Shown here piece by piece: positions 35,935 through 44,898 of a DNA stretch of 64,000 bases. The number at the start of each line of letters is the position of its first letter. The stretch's first letter is position 1. Source of the stretch: a bacterium (GTDB taxonomy: Bacteria; SZUA-79; Acidulodesulfobacterales; Acidulodesulfobacteraceae); assembly GCA_021812245.1 (NCBI GenBank), contig JAKAOK010000002.1, positions 54,326-118,325 on the forward strand. The letters are read 5' to 3'. The notes beneath the pieces are model-generated. The model saw only the letters and a program-made list of their open reading frames with translations. It was not told where the DNA came from and did not search any database. The translations under genes and the position numbers were made by a program.

Positions 35935-36948
35935 ATGATAAATATAGTAAAAAAAATTATTACTTTAACATCGATAATTGCGGTTATTTTGTTTTCCGCA
36001 GGCTTAAGAAATGCGAATGCCGTAATAATAGACCAGGTGATTGCCGTAGTCAATAAAACCCCTATAACTCTGTATGAATTTGCAAAATTCAACAGGCAGG
36101 CTTTCGAAGATTATGAACAGATGCAGAACGAAGCATCGCGGGGAATTTTTACGCAGTCGGATTCGGCGACAATGTCCAAAACTAAAGACGTTTTAAATCT
36201 TTTAGCGGACAATATTTTAATTAAGCAGGAAGAAGAGAAAGCCGCAATATATATCTCACCGAAACAATTAAACGCATACATTAAAGCCGTGGCGCTTGCA
36301 AACAACTTTACGGTAAGCCAATTTTTCAATTTTCTCGCTAAAAAAGGCATCGGCAAGGAAGCCTATATAAAGCAGGTTAAAAGCCACTTCTCCGAAGTAG
36401 AGCTTTTAAGGAAAGTTTACGGCAATAAGATGGTTATAACTAAACGGCAGCTGGTCGATTATTATAAAAAAAATATTGAAGAATTCAGGGGCGAGCCCAA
36501 GGTAGATTTGAAACTTATATTTTTAGCCGTTCCCTCGAATGCAAATAAGAAATTAAGGGAAGAAATATATAAAAGAATTTCTAAGATTAGGGAAACGGCT
36601 ATAGCCGGAAATAAAAGTTTTTCGGCTTTGGCAAGAAAATATTCCGAAGACCCTTCCGAAAAAAATGGAGGAAGAATAGGCTATATTTATAAAAATAAAC
36701 TATTCCCCAATTTTTCGGACACGGCTTTTAAACTGCATGTCGGAGAAGTCAGCGGCGTTATAAGAACCAAGTTCGGTTATGCCGTATTAAAATCCGTCGG
36801 GAAAAAAATGGGTTCGTTTAAAACCTTTAAACAGGCAAGACCTGAAATATTTTCTATTTTAGAAAAATATAAAACAAATAAATATCTCGAAAAAATTTTA
36901 AAAAAAGCAAGAAAAAATTCTTATGTCAAGATATTGATTGCGGCATAA
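35935..36948 (+). CDS. SurA-like periplasmic peptidyl-prolyl isomerase
   Basis: A 337-residue exported chaperone. The signal peptide covers about residues 1-28 (hydrophobic IITLTSIIAVILFSAGL). The N-terminal SurA domain begins with IDQVIAVVNKTPITLYEF, the classic SurA pattern, and a parvulin domain (about 185-285) includes FSALARKYSEDPSEKNGGRIGYI and FGYAVLKSV. It has one parvulin domain where E. coli SurA has two. It follows the related lipoprotein gene and is followed 28 bases later by pdxA, as surA is next to pdxA in E. coli. Confidence 0.92.
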   Translation: MINIVKKIITLTSIIAVILFSAGLRNANAVIIDQVIAVVNKTPITLYEFAKFNRQAFEDYEQMQNEASRGIFTQSDSATMSKTKDVLNLLADNILIKQEEEKAAIYISPKQLNAYIKAVALANNFTVSQFFNFLAKKGIGKEAYIKQVKSHFSEVELLRKVYGNKMVITKRQLVDYYKKNIEEFRGEPKVDLKLIFLAVPSNANKKLREEIYKRISKIRETAIAGNKSFSALARKYSEDPSEKNGGRIGYIYKNKLFPNFSDTAFKLHVGEVSGVIRTKFGYAVLKSVGKKMGSFKTFKQARPEIFSILEKYKTNKYLEKILKKARKNSYVKILIAA

Positions 36949-36975
36949 TAGGGTATAATAAAATAAAAATTTAAA

Positions 36976-38004
36976 TTGTATAGGGAAAACTGTTTTATAG
37001 GCATTACAATGGGAGACCCCGGCGGCGTAGGGCCGGAGATTGCAGTAAAGTCGTCGGAGTATTTTATCAAGAAAAATGGGCTCGTTAAACCTCTTATTTT
37101 CGGTTCTTTCGGGCATATAGACAACGTTTCAAAAAAGATAATAAGAACAAACACCCCGCTGAATTTAATCAGACCGGAATCGCCTCTTAAAACATCGTTC
37201 AAAAACGGAAAAATTAACGTAATAGATTTATCCTCGAAGTCTTACGATTCCGTTAAATTAGGGACGGTTAATCCCGAATATGCAAAAGACGTCGAACGGT
37301 ATATAGAAACTGCGGTAAATTTTTCTATAAACGGCAAAATATGCGGTTTCGCTACCGCCCCTATTAATAAAGATATGATGCTTAAAGGCGGGGCGAGGTT
37401 TGGAGGACATACCGAACTGTTAGGATATTTAACAAAATCAGACGATTTTGCCATGCTGTTTTATTCAAAAAAAATAATAACCGTTCTTGCCACTATTCAC
37501 ATTCCTCTATCAACCGTTCATATTAAAATAACGAAAGATTTATTAAGGAAAATCATAAATATTTCGCTTAACTGGATAAAAGCAGATTTCGGAAAAGAAA
37601 ATCCGCGTATCGCGGTATTAGGTTTAAATCCGCATGCCGGAGAAAACGGGAGAATAGGAAACGAGGAGAAAGACGTTATAATGCCGGTCATAGAAGAATT
37701 CCAAAACAGAAGCGGGAACATAGAAGGCCCGTTTCCTGCGGACAGTTTTTTTGCAAAAAGGTATAAAGATTTTGACTTAATAGTTTCTATGTATCATGAC
37801 CAGGCGCTGATACCGTTTAAACTTCTTTCCTTTAATAAAGGGGTTAACGTTACCGCCGGTCTTAAAATTATAAGAACGTCTCCGGTGCATGGAACGGCTT
37901 ACGATATTGCGGGTAAGAATAAGGCGGATTACGGGAGTATGGTCGAATCGATAAAATTAGTTCGCAGGATATCGGAGAACAGAAATAAATGGATAGGAAA
38001 ATAA
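36976..38004 (+). CDS. pdxA: 4-hydroxythreonine-4-phosphate dehydrogenase
   Basis: A 342-residue pyridoxal phosphate biosynthesis enzyme that oxidises 4-phosphohydroxy-threonine. The N-terminal [17 protein letters not shown] is diagnostic, as are [12 protein letters not shown] with [10 protein letters not shown], and metal-binding histidines in LNPHAGENG and [12 protein letters not shown]. The start is TTG at 36976 without a good ribosome site; no better start precedes the conserved N-terminus. It overlaps uvrA by 16 bases. Confidence 0.95.
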   Translation: MYRENCFIGITMGDPGGVGPEIAVKSSEYFIKKNGLVKPLIFGSFGHIDNVSKKIIRTNTPLNLIRPESPLKTSFKNGKINVIDLSSKSYDSVKLGTVNPEYAKDVERYIETAVNFSINGKICGFATAPINKDMMLKGGARFGGHTELLGYLTKSDDFAMLFYSKKIITVLATIHIPLSTVHIKITKDLLRKIINISLNWIKADFGKENPRIAVLGLNPHAGENGRIGNEEKDVIMPVIEEFQNRSGNIEGPFPADSFFAKRYKDFDLIVSMYHDQALIPFKLLSFNKGVNVTAGLKIIRTSPVHGTAYDIAGKNKADYGSMVESIKLVRRISENRNKWIGK

Positions 38005-40802
38005 TAATTAAAGGCGCAAGACAGCATAATTTAAAAAATATAAGTTTAGAAATTCCAAAAGACAAACTTGTCGTAATAACCGGACTTTCAGGCTCGGGTA
38101 AGTCCTCTTTGGCTTTTGATACGATATTTGCAGAAGGGCAGAGGAGATACTTGGAATCTCTGTCTTCTTACGCAAGACAATTTATGGAACAGATGGATAA
38201 GCCTGATGTCGATTCGGTAGAAGGACTTTCGCCGGCTATTTCTATAGAACAGAAATCCGTAAGTAAAAACCCGCGTTCCACCGTGGGAACTATTACCGAA
38301 ATTTACGATTACCTCAGAGTCCTTTTCGCAAGAATTGGAGTTCCCTACTGCTATAATTGCGGCAGGAAAATAGAGCCTAAAACCGTAGATCAGATGGTGG
38401 AATCGGTTTACTCCAATAAAGCAGGGGAAAAACTGATAGTTTTGTCTCCCGTAGCCATAGGCAGAAAGGGGGAGTTCAAGGCAAAATTCGAAGATTATCT
38501 TAAGCACGGATTTTATAGAATATATGCCGACGGCAAAGAATATAACCTCGACGAGCCTATTAATCTCGATAAAAAAAGGAAACATAATATCGATTTAGTT
38601 ATCGACAGGTTAGTCATAAAAGAAGAAAATAAAAAAAGATTATTCGATTCCGTAGAACTTGCCTTAAAATTATCTTCCGGCATTTTAAAACTGAAATATG
38701 AAGACAGGGAAGAGATATTGACCGAAAACTCGATTTGTTTTGACTGCAATATAAGCTACGGCAAGTCAGAACCTGCGGTTTTTTCGTTTAACAGCCCGCA
38801 GGGCGCCTGTTCGGAATGCGGCGGATTAGGCTACAAAGAATATTTTGACGAAGACCTTATTATTCCCGATAAAAACCTTTCCTTAAAAGAAGATGCGATA
38901 ATTATTTTCAAAAATTCTACGCCGGTTTATAAAAATCAAATTATAAACGCTTTATCTAAACATTACGAATTTAATCCGGATACCCCTTTCACCGGTTTAA
39001 GCCAAGATATAAAGCGTGCGATATTGTATGGCTCCGATGGCGAAAAAATAAAATTTTACGATGCAACGTCTGGCAGTAAATCATTCCATTTAAAATACTG
39101 GGAAGGCGTTATACCCCTGATTGAAAGAAATATAGCCGAAGGGAACTATCTGCTTGACCCTAAAAAATTTAAAGCGGAAAAAACTTGTCCCGAGTGCGGC
39201 GGTTTCAGGTTAAAGAAAGAGTCTTTAAGTTATAGGATAGGCGGGCTCGATATAGCCGAAATCGTAAATTTAAGCGTTAAAGATGCCCTAAACTTTTTTA
39301 AAGATTTGAATTTAAGCGATTATGAAACAGGCATTGCCGCAAAAATTTTAAACGAGGTTAAAGACAGACTGCAATTTTTAGCCAATGTAGGGCTTGACTA
39401 TTTGACGCTTTCGAGGCAGGCGCAAACGCTTTCCGGAGGGGAATCCCAGAGGATAAGACTTGCTTCGCAAATAGGTTCCGGTTTAACCGGCGTTTTATAT
39501 GTTATGGACGAACCGAGCATAGGTCTGCATATGAGAGACAACGAGCGGCTTCTTAAAACGATTTTTGATTTGCGGGATAAGGGCAACACCCTTATTGTCG
39601 TCGAGCATGACGAAGCTACCATGCTTAAATCCGACTATATAATCGATATGGGACCGGGTGCCGGTAAAAACGGAGGCTATATAGTAGCTCAGGGAACTCC
39701 GGATGAAATTATGAAAAGCCCCGATTCTTTAACCGGCAAATATTTAACCCGAAAATTAAAAATAAATATGCCCGATTTTAGGAGGAGCAGTTTATCCGGT
39801 TATTTGGAAATAAGAGGCGCAAAAATGAATAACCTGAAAAATATAGACGTTAAAATTCCGCTGAATAATTTTATATGCGTAACCGGCGTATCGGGGTCGG
39901 GGAAGAGTACTTTAATAATAGATACGCTTTATCAGGCAATATCGGCTTATAAAAATAGATATGTAACCGATTTTAAAAAGTTTGAAATTGAGGATATAAG
40001 GAACGTAAAATATTTCGATAGGGTTGTTAATATAGACCAGTCTCCCATAGGCAGGACGCCGAGGTCTAATCCCGCAACTTATACCGGAATATTTACTATT
40101 ATAAGGGATATTTTTGCCGGAACTAAAGAAGCGAGAGCGAGAGGCTACGACCCCGGGAGATTCAGTTTTAACGTAAAAGGGGGCAGGTGCGAAGCCTGCA
40201 GCGGAGACGGCGTAAAAAAAATAGAAATGCTTTTTATGCCGGACGTCTATGTAATGTGCGATGTCTGTAAGGGTAAGAGATATAACAGACCTACTTTAGA
40301 AATTGCGTTCAAGAATAAAAATATTTACGACGTATTAAACATGACCGTAAAAGAAGCTTATGAATTCTTTGACGCATTTCCGGCTCTTGCGCATAAGCTA
40401 AAGTTTTTAATCGACGTGGGACTCGATTATATAAATTTAGGACAGCTTGCGACTACATTGTCCGGGGGTGAGGCTCAAAGAATAAAACTCTCGAAAGAAC
40501 TGTCGAGACCCGGGCAGTATAAAACGCTTTATATACTGGATGAACCTACTACGGGACTTCATTTTGACGATATAAGCAAACTTCTAAATATATTAAATCT
40601 TTTAGTAGAAGCGGGCAATACCGTCATAGTCATAGAGCACAATTTAGACGTAATAAAATCGGCCGATTATATAATCGATATGGGACCTGACGGCGGCGAC
40701 GGCGGCGGCAGAATAATAGCATGCGGAACACCGGAAGAAATTTCTATTAACGGGGCTTCGTCTATCGGCGGATATTTAGCTGGATTATCTGATTTCAAAT
40801 AA
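37989..40802 (+). CDS. uvrA: UvrABC system protein A
   Basis: A 937-residue excision-repair ATPase that finds DNA damage. Two ABC modules are visible: Walker [15 protein letters not shown] and [14 protein letters not shown], with signatures [12 protein letters not shown] and [12 protein letters not shown]. Zinc-binding cysteines occur in [32 protein letters not shown] and CDVCKG. Full length, beginning with ATG inside the pdxA end. It pairs functionally with mfd earlier in the window. Confidence 0.97.
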   Translation: MDRKIIIKGARQHNLKNISLEIPKDKLVVITGLSGSGKSSLAFDTIFAEGQRRYLESLSSYARQFMEQMDKPDVDSVEGLSPAISIEQKSVSKNPRSTVGTITEIYDYLRVLFARIGVPYCYNCGRKIEPKTVDQMVESVYSNKAGEKLIVLSPVAIGRKGEFKAKFEDYLKHGFYRIYADGKEYNLDEPINLDKKRKHNIDLVIDRLVIKEENKKRLFDSVELALKLSSGILKLKYEDREEILTENSICFDCNISYGKSEPAVFSFNSPQGACSECGGLGYKEYFDEDLIIPDKNLSLKEDAIIIFKNSTPVYKNQIINALSKHYEFNPDTPFTGLSQDIKRAILYGSDGEKIKFYDATSGSKSFHLKYWEGVIPLIERNIAEGNYLLDPKKFKAEKTCPECGGFRLKKESLSYRIGGLDIAEIVNLSVKDALNFFKDLNLSDYETGIAAKILNEVKDRLQFLANVGLDYLTLSRQAQTLSGGESQRIRLASQIGSGLTGVLYVMDEPSIGLHMRDNERLLKTIFDLRDKGNTLIVVEHDEATMLKSDYIIDMGPGAGKNGGYIVAQGTPDEIMKSPDSLTGKYLTRKLKINMPDFRRSSLSGYLEIRGAKMNNLKNIDVKIPLNNFICVTGVSGSGKSTLIIDTLYQAISAYKNRYVTDFKKFEIEDIRNVKYFDRVVNIDQSPIGRTPRSNPATYTGIFTIIRDIFAGTKEARARGYDPGRFSFNVKGGRCEACSGDGVKKIEMLFMPDVYVMCDVCKGKRYNRPTLEIAFKNKNIYDVLNMTVKEAYEFFDAFPALAHKLKFLIDVGLDYINLGQLATTLSGGEAQRIKLSKELSRPGQYKTLYILDEPTTGLHFDDISKLLNILNLLVEAGNTVIVIEHNLDVIKSADYIIDMGPDGGDGGGRIIACGTPEEISINGASSIGGYLAGLSDFK

Positions 40803-41006
40803 ATTCATTATATTTCATTATATTTCATTTCATTTTATTTTATTTCAAGAAACCTTTATATCCTTTTTTATAATTAGCCATATATCTAGCAAATACGGGA
40901 ATAATATTTTATGGCATAAAAAATGCTATTCTTCTCTATGCGCATGCGCATATTTTATCTAAAATATTTTTTAATTAACCGTATTTTTAAACAAATTGGG
41001 GGGTAA
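40803..41006. other. 204-base intergenic region before the proton ATPase
   Basis: No gene is seen. It begins with a threefold ATTTCATT-type low-complexity repeat (40805-40850) and has a 16-base perfect palindrome TATGCGCATGCGCATA at 40937-40952. The palindrome could be an operator for the ATPase gene that follows. Confidence 0.55.
40937..40952. promoter_or_regulatory. 16-base palindrome, possible operator
   Basis: TATGCGCATGCGCATA is an exact palindrome in an otherwise AT-rich region, 54 bases upstream of the ATPase start. No recognised regulator site is claimed. Confidence 0.4.
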
Positions 41007-43442
41007 ATGGCTAAAGAAAAGGAAACTGTGTGCGAGTATGTCTGCCTTACGACCGAACAGGCAAACCAGAAAATCGAAGTTTGCGGTTTGAACTGCGTAG
41101 AGGAAGAAAAAAAGAATCCGGTTATGGATTTTTTAAAAAGGTTCTGGGGGCCTATTCCGTGGATGTTAGAGTTTGCGGCGATACTGGAAGTTATAGCCGG
41201 AATTACTACTAAGGAATCGGTAAAGTACATTGAGGCTGGAGTAATAATAGCGCTTTTAATATTTAACGCCGTAATGTCCTTCCTTCATGAAGGAAAGGCG
41301 CAAAAAGCCCTCGAGCTTTTAAAACAAAGGCTTGCCGTTAAAGCAAAAGTCATGAGGGACGACAAGTGGACTATACTTGACGCGAAATACCTCGTGCCCG
41401 ATGATGTGGTTCTTTTAAAAATGGGCGATTTTGTTCCGGCAGACGTAAAAATCCTAGACAGTAACGTCCAGCTTGACCAGTCGGCTCTGACAGGGGAATC
41501 TCTTCCAGTCGAGGCTGAGGCGGGGAGCGTTGCATATTCCGGTTCAGTCGTAAAAAGGGGGGAAGCGACTGGAATAGTCGTTGGAACGGGGAAAAACAGC
41601 TTCTTCGGCAAGACTGCGGAACTTGTTAAAATTGCAAAAACCAAAAGCAATCTGTCGAAGTTGATTTTTAAAATCGTTAAATACCTGATGGCGATAGATT
41701 TCGTTATCCTGGCGTTTTTTTTAGTATACGGCTTATATAACGGTTTCCCGCTCCTCGACACGCTTGTTTTTATATTAGTAATACTTATAGCGGCTATCCC
41801 GATAGCCCTTCCGGCAACCTACACGCTTTCCACGGCGCTCGGCGCGGTCGAACTTTCCAAAAAAGGCGTATTGACGACTAAACTTTCCGCTATAGAGGAA
41901 TCTGCGGCAATGACTATTCTTTGCTCAGATAAGACGGGAACCCTTACCGCAAACAAGGTTATTCTTGAAGACGTTACTCCGGTTGACGGACATACGAAAG
42001 AAGAATTGTTAAAATATGCGATTATGGCAAGCGACGCGAAGAGTCAGGATGCCTTAGACGATGCGATATTCAAAGTTTCGGATCCTTTAAAAATAAAAGA
42101 GGACGGCACGCGCGTATCTTTTACTCCGTTCGACCCTGCTACTAAAAGGACCGAAGCCGTTTACAACGTAAACGGTCAAGATGTCCAGGTATTCAAGGGG
42201 CAGCCCAAAACCATCTGGGAAATGGTCAACGGCGGAAAAGATTCGGGATATAAATTTGAGGAAGTTGAAACAAGCCTTGCGACTAAAGGGGAAAGGGTCC
42301 TTGCGGTCGGAAGCAAAAAGGGCGATAAGTTAGATTTCTTAGGGTTCCTAGGTTATATGGACCCTGAAAGGCCTGATTCCAAGACACTCGTCCACGAACT
42401 TCGTAATCTCGGCGTCAGGACTATTATGCTGACCGGCGACACTGCGATAACCGCCAAGACTATAGCAGGCAGGCTCGACATCGGTGACAGGGTTTGCGAG
42501 AGGAAAGAACTCCTTGAACTCAGCAAAACCAAAGAAGGCGAGAAAAAACTTGCGGGTTACGACGTGTTCGGCGGTATTTATCCTGAAGATAAATATAGCA
42601 TAGTAAAGGCGCTTCAGGATGACGGCTATATCGTCGGAATGACAGGCGACGGCGTAAACGATTCTCCCGCGCTTAAACAGGCAGAGGTCGGAATAGCCGT
42701 TTCAGGTTCTACCGACGTGGCAAAAGCTGCAGCCAGCGTGGTTCTTACAGACCCGGGTCTGTCAGATATCGTTGGCGCTATTAAAACGAGCAGGGAAATA
42801 TTCCAGAGGATGGCCACTTGGGTTCTTAACAAGATAGCCAAAACCATAGAAATTTCTTTCTTTACGATATTCGGAGTCGTTCTCATGAATTACTTTTATC
42901 ATAAACTTCCGTCACAATCGTTCATAATAACTCCGCTTCTAGTAATCCTCTTATTATTTACCAACGACTTCGTAACAATGTCGATATCGACGGATAACGT
43001 GAAATTCTCTCCGAAACCGAACGACTGGAAGATTAAGAATATGATAATGGGTTCCGTTCCCATGGGAATATTTCAGCTCATTTTTTCCTTTGGCGCCCTT
43101 GTATATTTGCTCTCTAAAAATTATCCCACCGGCCAGATTCAAACAATAGTGTTCCTGATAATGGTTTTTACGGGACAGGGTGTTTTATATCTCGTCAGGA
43201 CTGCGGGTTATTTTTACAAGTCTATGCCGTCCAAACTTATGATTACGGCAACCGTCGCTGATTTCATACTCGTTTCCCTGCTGGCGCACTATGGCATTGC
43301 AGGTATCGGCGGAGGAAGTCCTTTGATAACTTCCGTTTCCTGGGGGGACATACTTGGAATTTTAATAATCGGCACAATTTACTTGTTCTTTGTCGATATA
43401 GCAAAGGTATGGATATTCAAGAAGTTTAACGTCAGGCCTTAA
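41007..43442 (+). CDS. P-type (P3A) plasma-membrane proton-efflux ATPase
   Basis: An 811-residue ATPase that pumps protons out of the cell. Visible parts are the actuator motif LTGESLPVE, the phosphorylation site CSDKTGTLT, and hinge motifs MLTGD and GMTGDGVNDSPALKQA. Ten hydrophobic helices fit the P3A class. The N-terminal KRFWGPIPWMLEFAAILE resembles archaeal and fungal H+-ATPases. Such pumps are common in acidophiles and support an acid habitat. A strong ribosome site (GGGGGGTAA) precedes the ATG. Base composition appears a little higher in G+C than its neighbours, so transfer is possible. Ion specificity is inferred from family. Confidence 0.93.
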   Translation: MAKEKETVCEYVCLTTEQANQKIEVCGLNCVEEEKKNPVMDFLKRFWGPIPWMLEFAAILEVIAGITTKESVKYIEAGVIIALLIFNAVMSFLHEGKAQKALELLKQRLAVKAKVMRDDKWTILDAKYLVPDDVVLLKMGDFVPADVKILDSNVQLDQSALTGESLPVEAEAGSVAYSGSVVKRGEATGIVVGTGKNSFFGKTAELVKIAKTKSNLSKLIFKIVKYLMAIDFVILAFFLVYGLYNGFPLLDTLVFILVILIAAIPIALPATYTLSTALGAVELSKKGVLTTKLSAIEESAAMTILCSDKTGTLTANKVILEDVTPVDGHTKEELLKYAIMASDAKSQDALDDAIFKVSDPLKIKEDGTRVSFTPFDPATKRTEAVYNVNGQDVQVFKGQPKTIWEMVNGGKDSGYKFEEVETSLATKGERVLAVGSKKGDKLDFLGFLGYMDPERPDSKTLVHELRNLGVRTIMLTGDTAITAKTIAGRLDIGDRVCERKELLELSKTKEGEKKLAGYDVFGGIYPEDKYSIVKALQDDGYIVGMTGDGVNDSPALKQAEVGIAVSGSTDVAKAAASVVLTDPGLSDIVGAIKTSREIFQRMATWVLNKIAKTIEISFFTIFGVVLMNYFYHKLPSQSFIITPLLVILLLFTNDFVTMSISTDNVKFSPKPNDWKIKNMIMGSVPMGIFQLIFSFGALVYLLSKNYPTGQIQTIVFLIMVFTGQGVLYLVRTAGYFYKSMPSKLMITATVADFILVSLLAHYGIAGIGGGSPLITSVSWGDILGILIIGTIYLFFVDIAKVWIFKKFNVRP

Positions 43443-43493
43443 AAATTGATACCCCATCCGCGTTTTTATTAATAGCGGATGGGGTATCAATTT
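43443..43493. terminator. Bidirectional intrinsic terminator
   Basis: AAATTGATACCCCATCCGC (43443-43461) pairs perfectly with GCGGATGGGGTATCAATTT (43475-43493): a 19-base-pair stem with a 13-base loop, with A/T-rich flanks on both sides. It separates the convergent ATPase and regulator genes and overlaps the regulator stop codon. Confidence 0.9.
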
Positions 43494-44526
43494 ATCTGAG
43501 TTGTTCGTAAATTTCGTATCTTTTCAATTTCCGCCACAGCGTAGAGTACGAAATATCTAATATTTTACATGCTTTATTCCTTTTGTATTTCGCTTTTTTT
43601 AACGCCGACATAATTCTATTTTTTTCTGAAGTTATATCGAAAATATCTTCTCCGCCGCCGTTTTGTTTTAATCGCGACGGATAACTTTCCGAACCGCTTT
43701 GCGGTGGACTATCGGTATTAACTTTATATACGGAGTATTTACCGATTATATCCGTTATTTTTTTATTAGATTCTATGCCGCATTCTTTAAGCGATTTAAC
43801 TTTTTTGCAGCCGTCATAATTTAAAATCCGAATTCTATCAAGCGCGGAAGTCATTTCCCTGATGTTCCCGGGCCATATATATCCAAGGCACTCATCTATA
43901 AATTTTTTACAGTACGAGATTTTTAAACTATCCAAATAATTTTCAATAAAATATTTTATAAATTCCGGTCTTTCCCTTAAAGGCGGGATATTTACCTTAA
44001 TAGTAGAAATCCTGTAATAAAAATCTTCCCTCATAAATCCGGTCATTATTTTTTCTTCGATATTTGAATTTGTGGAAAACACCGTCCATAAGTTTAATAA
44101 TTCGGACATTGTGCTGCCGACCTTTTCGCATACGTGATAATCCAGAAAATATAAAAGTTTAGACTGGTTATCCATAGTTAAAGTATCGACGTCGTCAAAA
44201 AACAGCACCCCGTTATTAGCGGTTTGAGCTTTTCCCTCGGTAGTTTCTACCGCGCCGGTAAACGCCCCCTTTAAATGACCGCAAAGCACGGATTGAAAAA
44301 GTTCGCCCGATAAGTTAAAGCAGGAAACCGTAACAAGAGGCTTTGTCGGGAAAATTTTTTTTCCGACAAAATTAATCAGGGTTGTTTTTCCGGTGCCGGT
44401 TTCCCCCTGAATGAGAAGATTAGTTTTCATCCTTGCCGCGCGTTCTATGATTTTTATACATTTTCCGATTCTAGAGTCGGGAAATTGTTCCGTGTAACGT
44501 TCGATTAATTCATTCTGCAAGTTCAT
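43492..44526 (-). CDS. Sigma-54-dependent activator lacking a sensor domain (PspF-like)
   Basis: A 344-residue bacterial enhancer-binding protein without an N-terminal receiver or sensor domain. Walker A is GETGTGKTT (about residues 41-49), the sigma-54 contact loop is GAFTGA (87-92), and Walker B is VLFFDD (107-112). The C-terminal Fis-type HTH reads NKACKILDISYSTLWRKLKRY. Such proteins act from upstream sites to open sigma-54 promoters, and sensorless forms are usually controlled by a partner protein. It is divergent from the cytochrome island at 44899, so it may control it, but I saw no clear -24/-12 sigma-54 promoter there. Confidence 0.92.
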   Translation of the reverse strand: MNLQNELIERYTEQFPDSRIGKCIKIIERAARMKTNLLIQGETGTGKTTLINFVGKKIFPTKPLVTVSCFNLSGELFQSVLCGHLKGAFTGAVETTEGKAQTANNGVLFFDDVDTLTMDNQSKLLYFLDYHVCEKVGSTMSELLNLWTVFSTNSNIEEKIMTGFMREDFYYRISTIKVNIPPLRERPEFIKYFIENYLDSLKISYCKKFIDECLGYIWPGNIREMTSALDRIRILNYDGCKKVKSLKECGIESNKKITDIIGKYSVYKVNTDSPPQSGSESYPSRLKQNGGGEDIFDITSEKNRIMSALKKAKYKRNKACKILDISYSTLWRKLKRYEIYEQLR

Positions 44527-44626
44527 TTAGAGGCGTTAAAATTATTATGTTTAAATTAAAAGCGCGTTATAAAACGCTATTTCATTTTTATACAATATTT
44601 TCAATTAAAAATCAAGGATTTTTCCT

Positions 44627-44716
44627 AACCCCAAATCCCGATTTAGAAACTATTTAAAGAAATTCCAAGAACCCGTCATTAAGTAATTCGGGTAATTCAT
44701 ATATAAAAATTTTACA
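44627..44716. repeat. Partial MITE-like element
   Basis: The left terminal repeat CCCAAATCCCGATTTAGAAA (44630-44649) is intact, followed by sequence like the element at 31328-31572 (GTCATT, then GTAATTCATATAT). The right terminal repeat is missing, so this is a truncated copy. Confidence 0.65.
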
Positions 44717-44786
44717 CTATCAAAATGGTATTACACGGGATTAAAAAATTTTAATCGGTAAGTTTTCAGTTTAAGTTTTGTATTAA

Positions 44787-44847
44787 GTAGGTTTATTTCC
44801 TACTTGTTTTATTTAATAATATCCTACAAAAATCAGTATTAATCCTA
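44787..44847 (+). promoter_or_regulatory. 61-bp cytochrome promoter element, copy 4
   Basis: GTAGG (44787-44791), 7 bases, CCTAC (44799-44803), TACAAAAATCAG (44825-44836), ATCCTA (44842-44847). TATAAT (44865-44870) follows after exactly 17 bases, so the last half-site sits at -35. It lies upstream of the 684-residue multihaem cytochrome. Confidence 0.85.
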
Positions 44848-44864
44848 TTTTAAAATATGCAAAT

Positions 44865-44870
44865 TATAAT
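44865..44870 (+). promoter_or_regulatory. -10 box paired with promoter element copy 4
   Basis: TATAAT lies 17 bases after the ATCCTA of element copy 4. No TTGACA-like -35 is present, so the promoter should depend on an activator bound at the element. Confidence 0.6.
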
Positions 44871-44898
44871 TTAAAGTAATAGTTGAGGAGTTTTAATT

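Larger units (their letters stand above)
44527..44898. other. 372-base intergenic region before the cytochrome island
   Basis: No gene is seen. It contains a partial MITE-like end (44627-44649), promoter element copy 4 (44787-44847) with a TATAAT at 44865-44870, and the ribosome site TTGAGGAG before the next gene. Confidence 0.65.

Noticed and set aside
44700..44898. Sigma-54 (-24/-12) promoter ahead of the heptahaem gene
   Set aside because: No GG-N10-GC pattern of adequate quality was found; the 61-bp element with TATAAT explains the promoter better.
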